This document shows positions 5,046 through 5,810 of a stretch of DNA of 5,810 nucleotides, piece after piece. The notes below the pieces were generated by a model. It ran no database searches and was not told where the DNA came from. It was given only the letters and a program-made list of their open reading frames with translations. Numbering within the stretch: the first letter of the stretch is position 1; the number at the start of each line of letters is the position of its first letter. The stretch spans positions 1-5,810 of the forward strand of contig SXRI01000208.1 of assembly GCA_005793615.1 (NCBI GenBank), read 5' to 3'. This DNA comes from Bdellovibrionales bacterium. Its GTDB lineage: Bacteria > Bdellovibrionota > Bdellovibrionia > Bdellovibrionales > JAMPXM01. The position numbers and the translations under genes were made by a program.

Positions 5046-5810
5046 ATGGCAGAATTGTTGGTCTCGAAATCTGTGTTTTGGGCATTTTTGTTTGCTTCGC
5101 TCGGTATCAGCGCAAAGCTTGCGATGACACCAGGCCTTGCCTTTGCGCAAGACACAACACAAGAAGCGACGCTTGAGGCCGCAACACCGTCGGCAGCTAC
5201 GCCCGCTCCCACGACCGCTACTCCGGCGACGCCTCCTCCGCTAGCACCCAATACAGCGCCCAGCACACAACCACCGGCAACTCCGCAGACGCAGCCGGCA
5301 ACTCCGATCACCGAGGCCACTCGCCCCGCAGCCCCGGTTAATCCAACCACAGCTCCAGCCCGCAAAAAGCCGGTTGCAGCAAAGAAAGACCGCAAGGAAC
5401 GTCCGCTCCCAAAACGCGTGGCTCGCAGCGAAGGCGTCTTTCAACTTCCCTTACGGTTTGACCCGCTCGACAACGGTCTCAGTATCGACAACCCGCAATT
5501 GCGATGGATATTCCGCCCTGAAGACGACGTGATCGACTTCGGTGACTTTCCGATCATCTCAACGGATATCCGCGTGACCTTAGATCAAATCCCCCGCGCC
5601 AAAGCTCCGGTAAAATACGACGCTCGAAAGTTAGAGAAATGGATCACCGCACTTTCCTTTCGCTGGCCCGAGGCGCTCACGCGCACTGGTGTTGTTTCGA
5701 TCGAAACGCTTGAGGGCGAAGCTCTGTGGCGTTTTCCTATTGACGAAAACGAGCGCAAACTCTGGCACGACGAAGTCGAATTCACCACAGTCGAAATGAA
5801 GAAGAACCAC
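5046..5810 (+). CDS. Secreted protein with Pro/Ala/Thr-rich linker (3' end outside window)
   Basis: The frame is open for 255 codons from an ATG 17 bp after lysA stops to the window edge; an in-frame TAG at 5022-5024 rules out a longer start. Residues 1-34 look like a signal peptide: hydrophobic VFWAFLFASLGIS (10-22), then LAFA before QD, giving likely signal peptidase I cleavage after Ala34. It is somewhat long and has Lys24 inside. Residues about 43-107 are a disordered linker rich in Ala, Thr and Pro, and residues 107-127 are strongly basic (RKKPVAAKKDRKERPLPKR). A folded domain appears to start near 130 (FQLPLRFDPLDNGLSIDN) and is rich in short strands and Trp. Such a long Pro-rich linker after a signal peptide is common in periplasmic proteins that span or bind peptidoglycan; that role is inferred. 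I do not recognise the domain. The short gap suggests an operon with lysA, although the Shine-Dalgarno is weak. Confidence 0.82.
   Translation, partial: MAELLVSKSVFWAFLFASLGISAKLAMTPGLAFAQDTTQEATLEAATPSAATPAPTTATPATPPPLAPNTAPSTQPPATPQTQPATPITEATRPAAPVNPTTAPARKKPVAAKKDRKERPLPKRVARSEGVFQLPLRFDPLDNGLSIDNPQLRWIFRPEDDVIDFGDFPIISTDIRVTLDQIPRAKAPVKYDARKLEKWITALSFRWPEALTRTGVVSIETLEGEALWRFPIDENERKLWHDEVEFTTVEMKKNH

Noticed and set aside
5033..5395. Minus-strand frame of 120 codons opposite the linker of the secreted protein.
   Set aside because: Its Gly/Val/Ala-rich peptide is the expected shadow of Pro/Ala/Thr codons, and the + strand frame has a signal peptide and an operon context.

Overview
The window looks like chromosomal core DNA from a Gram-negative bacterium. 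It carries a lipoprotein with a lipobox, a secreted envelope-type protein, and adjacent genes for the first and last steps of the diaminopimelate/lysine pathway. A bacterial deoxyhypusine-synthase-like protein beside an SS-type lipoprotein, together with mid-range base composition, would suit a Bdellovibrionota or other delta-proteobacterium-like lineage. That placement is an inference and is weak. I see no mobile element, CRISPR array, tRNA or rRNA.

Left part (1-1618): the 3' end of a deoxyhypusine-synthase-family gene on the + strand meets, tail to tail with a 29 bp overlap, a minus-strand gene of 403 codons. The second protein has an alpha/beta-hydrolase-like layout, but the positions expected for the nucleophile Ser and the catalytic His read Gly and Asn, so it may be a pseudo-enzyme.

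Middle part (1619-2558): a minus-strand lipoprotein gene of 197 codons has a good Shine-Dalgarno and its own intrinsic terminator (about 1651-1686). The terminator separates it from the hydrolase-like gene, which starts only 33 nt beyond the hairpin and may be read from a nearly leaderless transcript. A 268 bp divergent intergenic region (2291-2558) separates the lipoprotein from the lysine genes. It holds inverted repeats, a weak promoter candidate and one short open frame, but nothing definite.

Right part (2559-5810): lysC (aspartokinase, 408 aa), lysA (diaminopimelate decarboxylase, 412 aa) and a secreted protein with a Pro/Ala/Thr-rich linker follow on the + strand with gaps of 4 and 17 bp, so they are probably one operon. 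LysC commits aspartate to the pathway, and LysA converts meso-diaminopimelate (also a peptidoglycan precursor) to lysine. The third protein runs off the right edge. Its signal peptide and long linker put it in the envelope, but I do not recognise its domain. The best regulatory observation is a strong Shine-Dalgarno followed by an in-frame ATG inside lysC (Met252). It is placed as expected for a separately translated regulatory beta subunit, as known for Bacillus and Corynebacterium aspartokinases.
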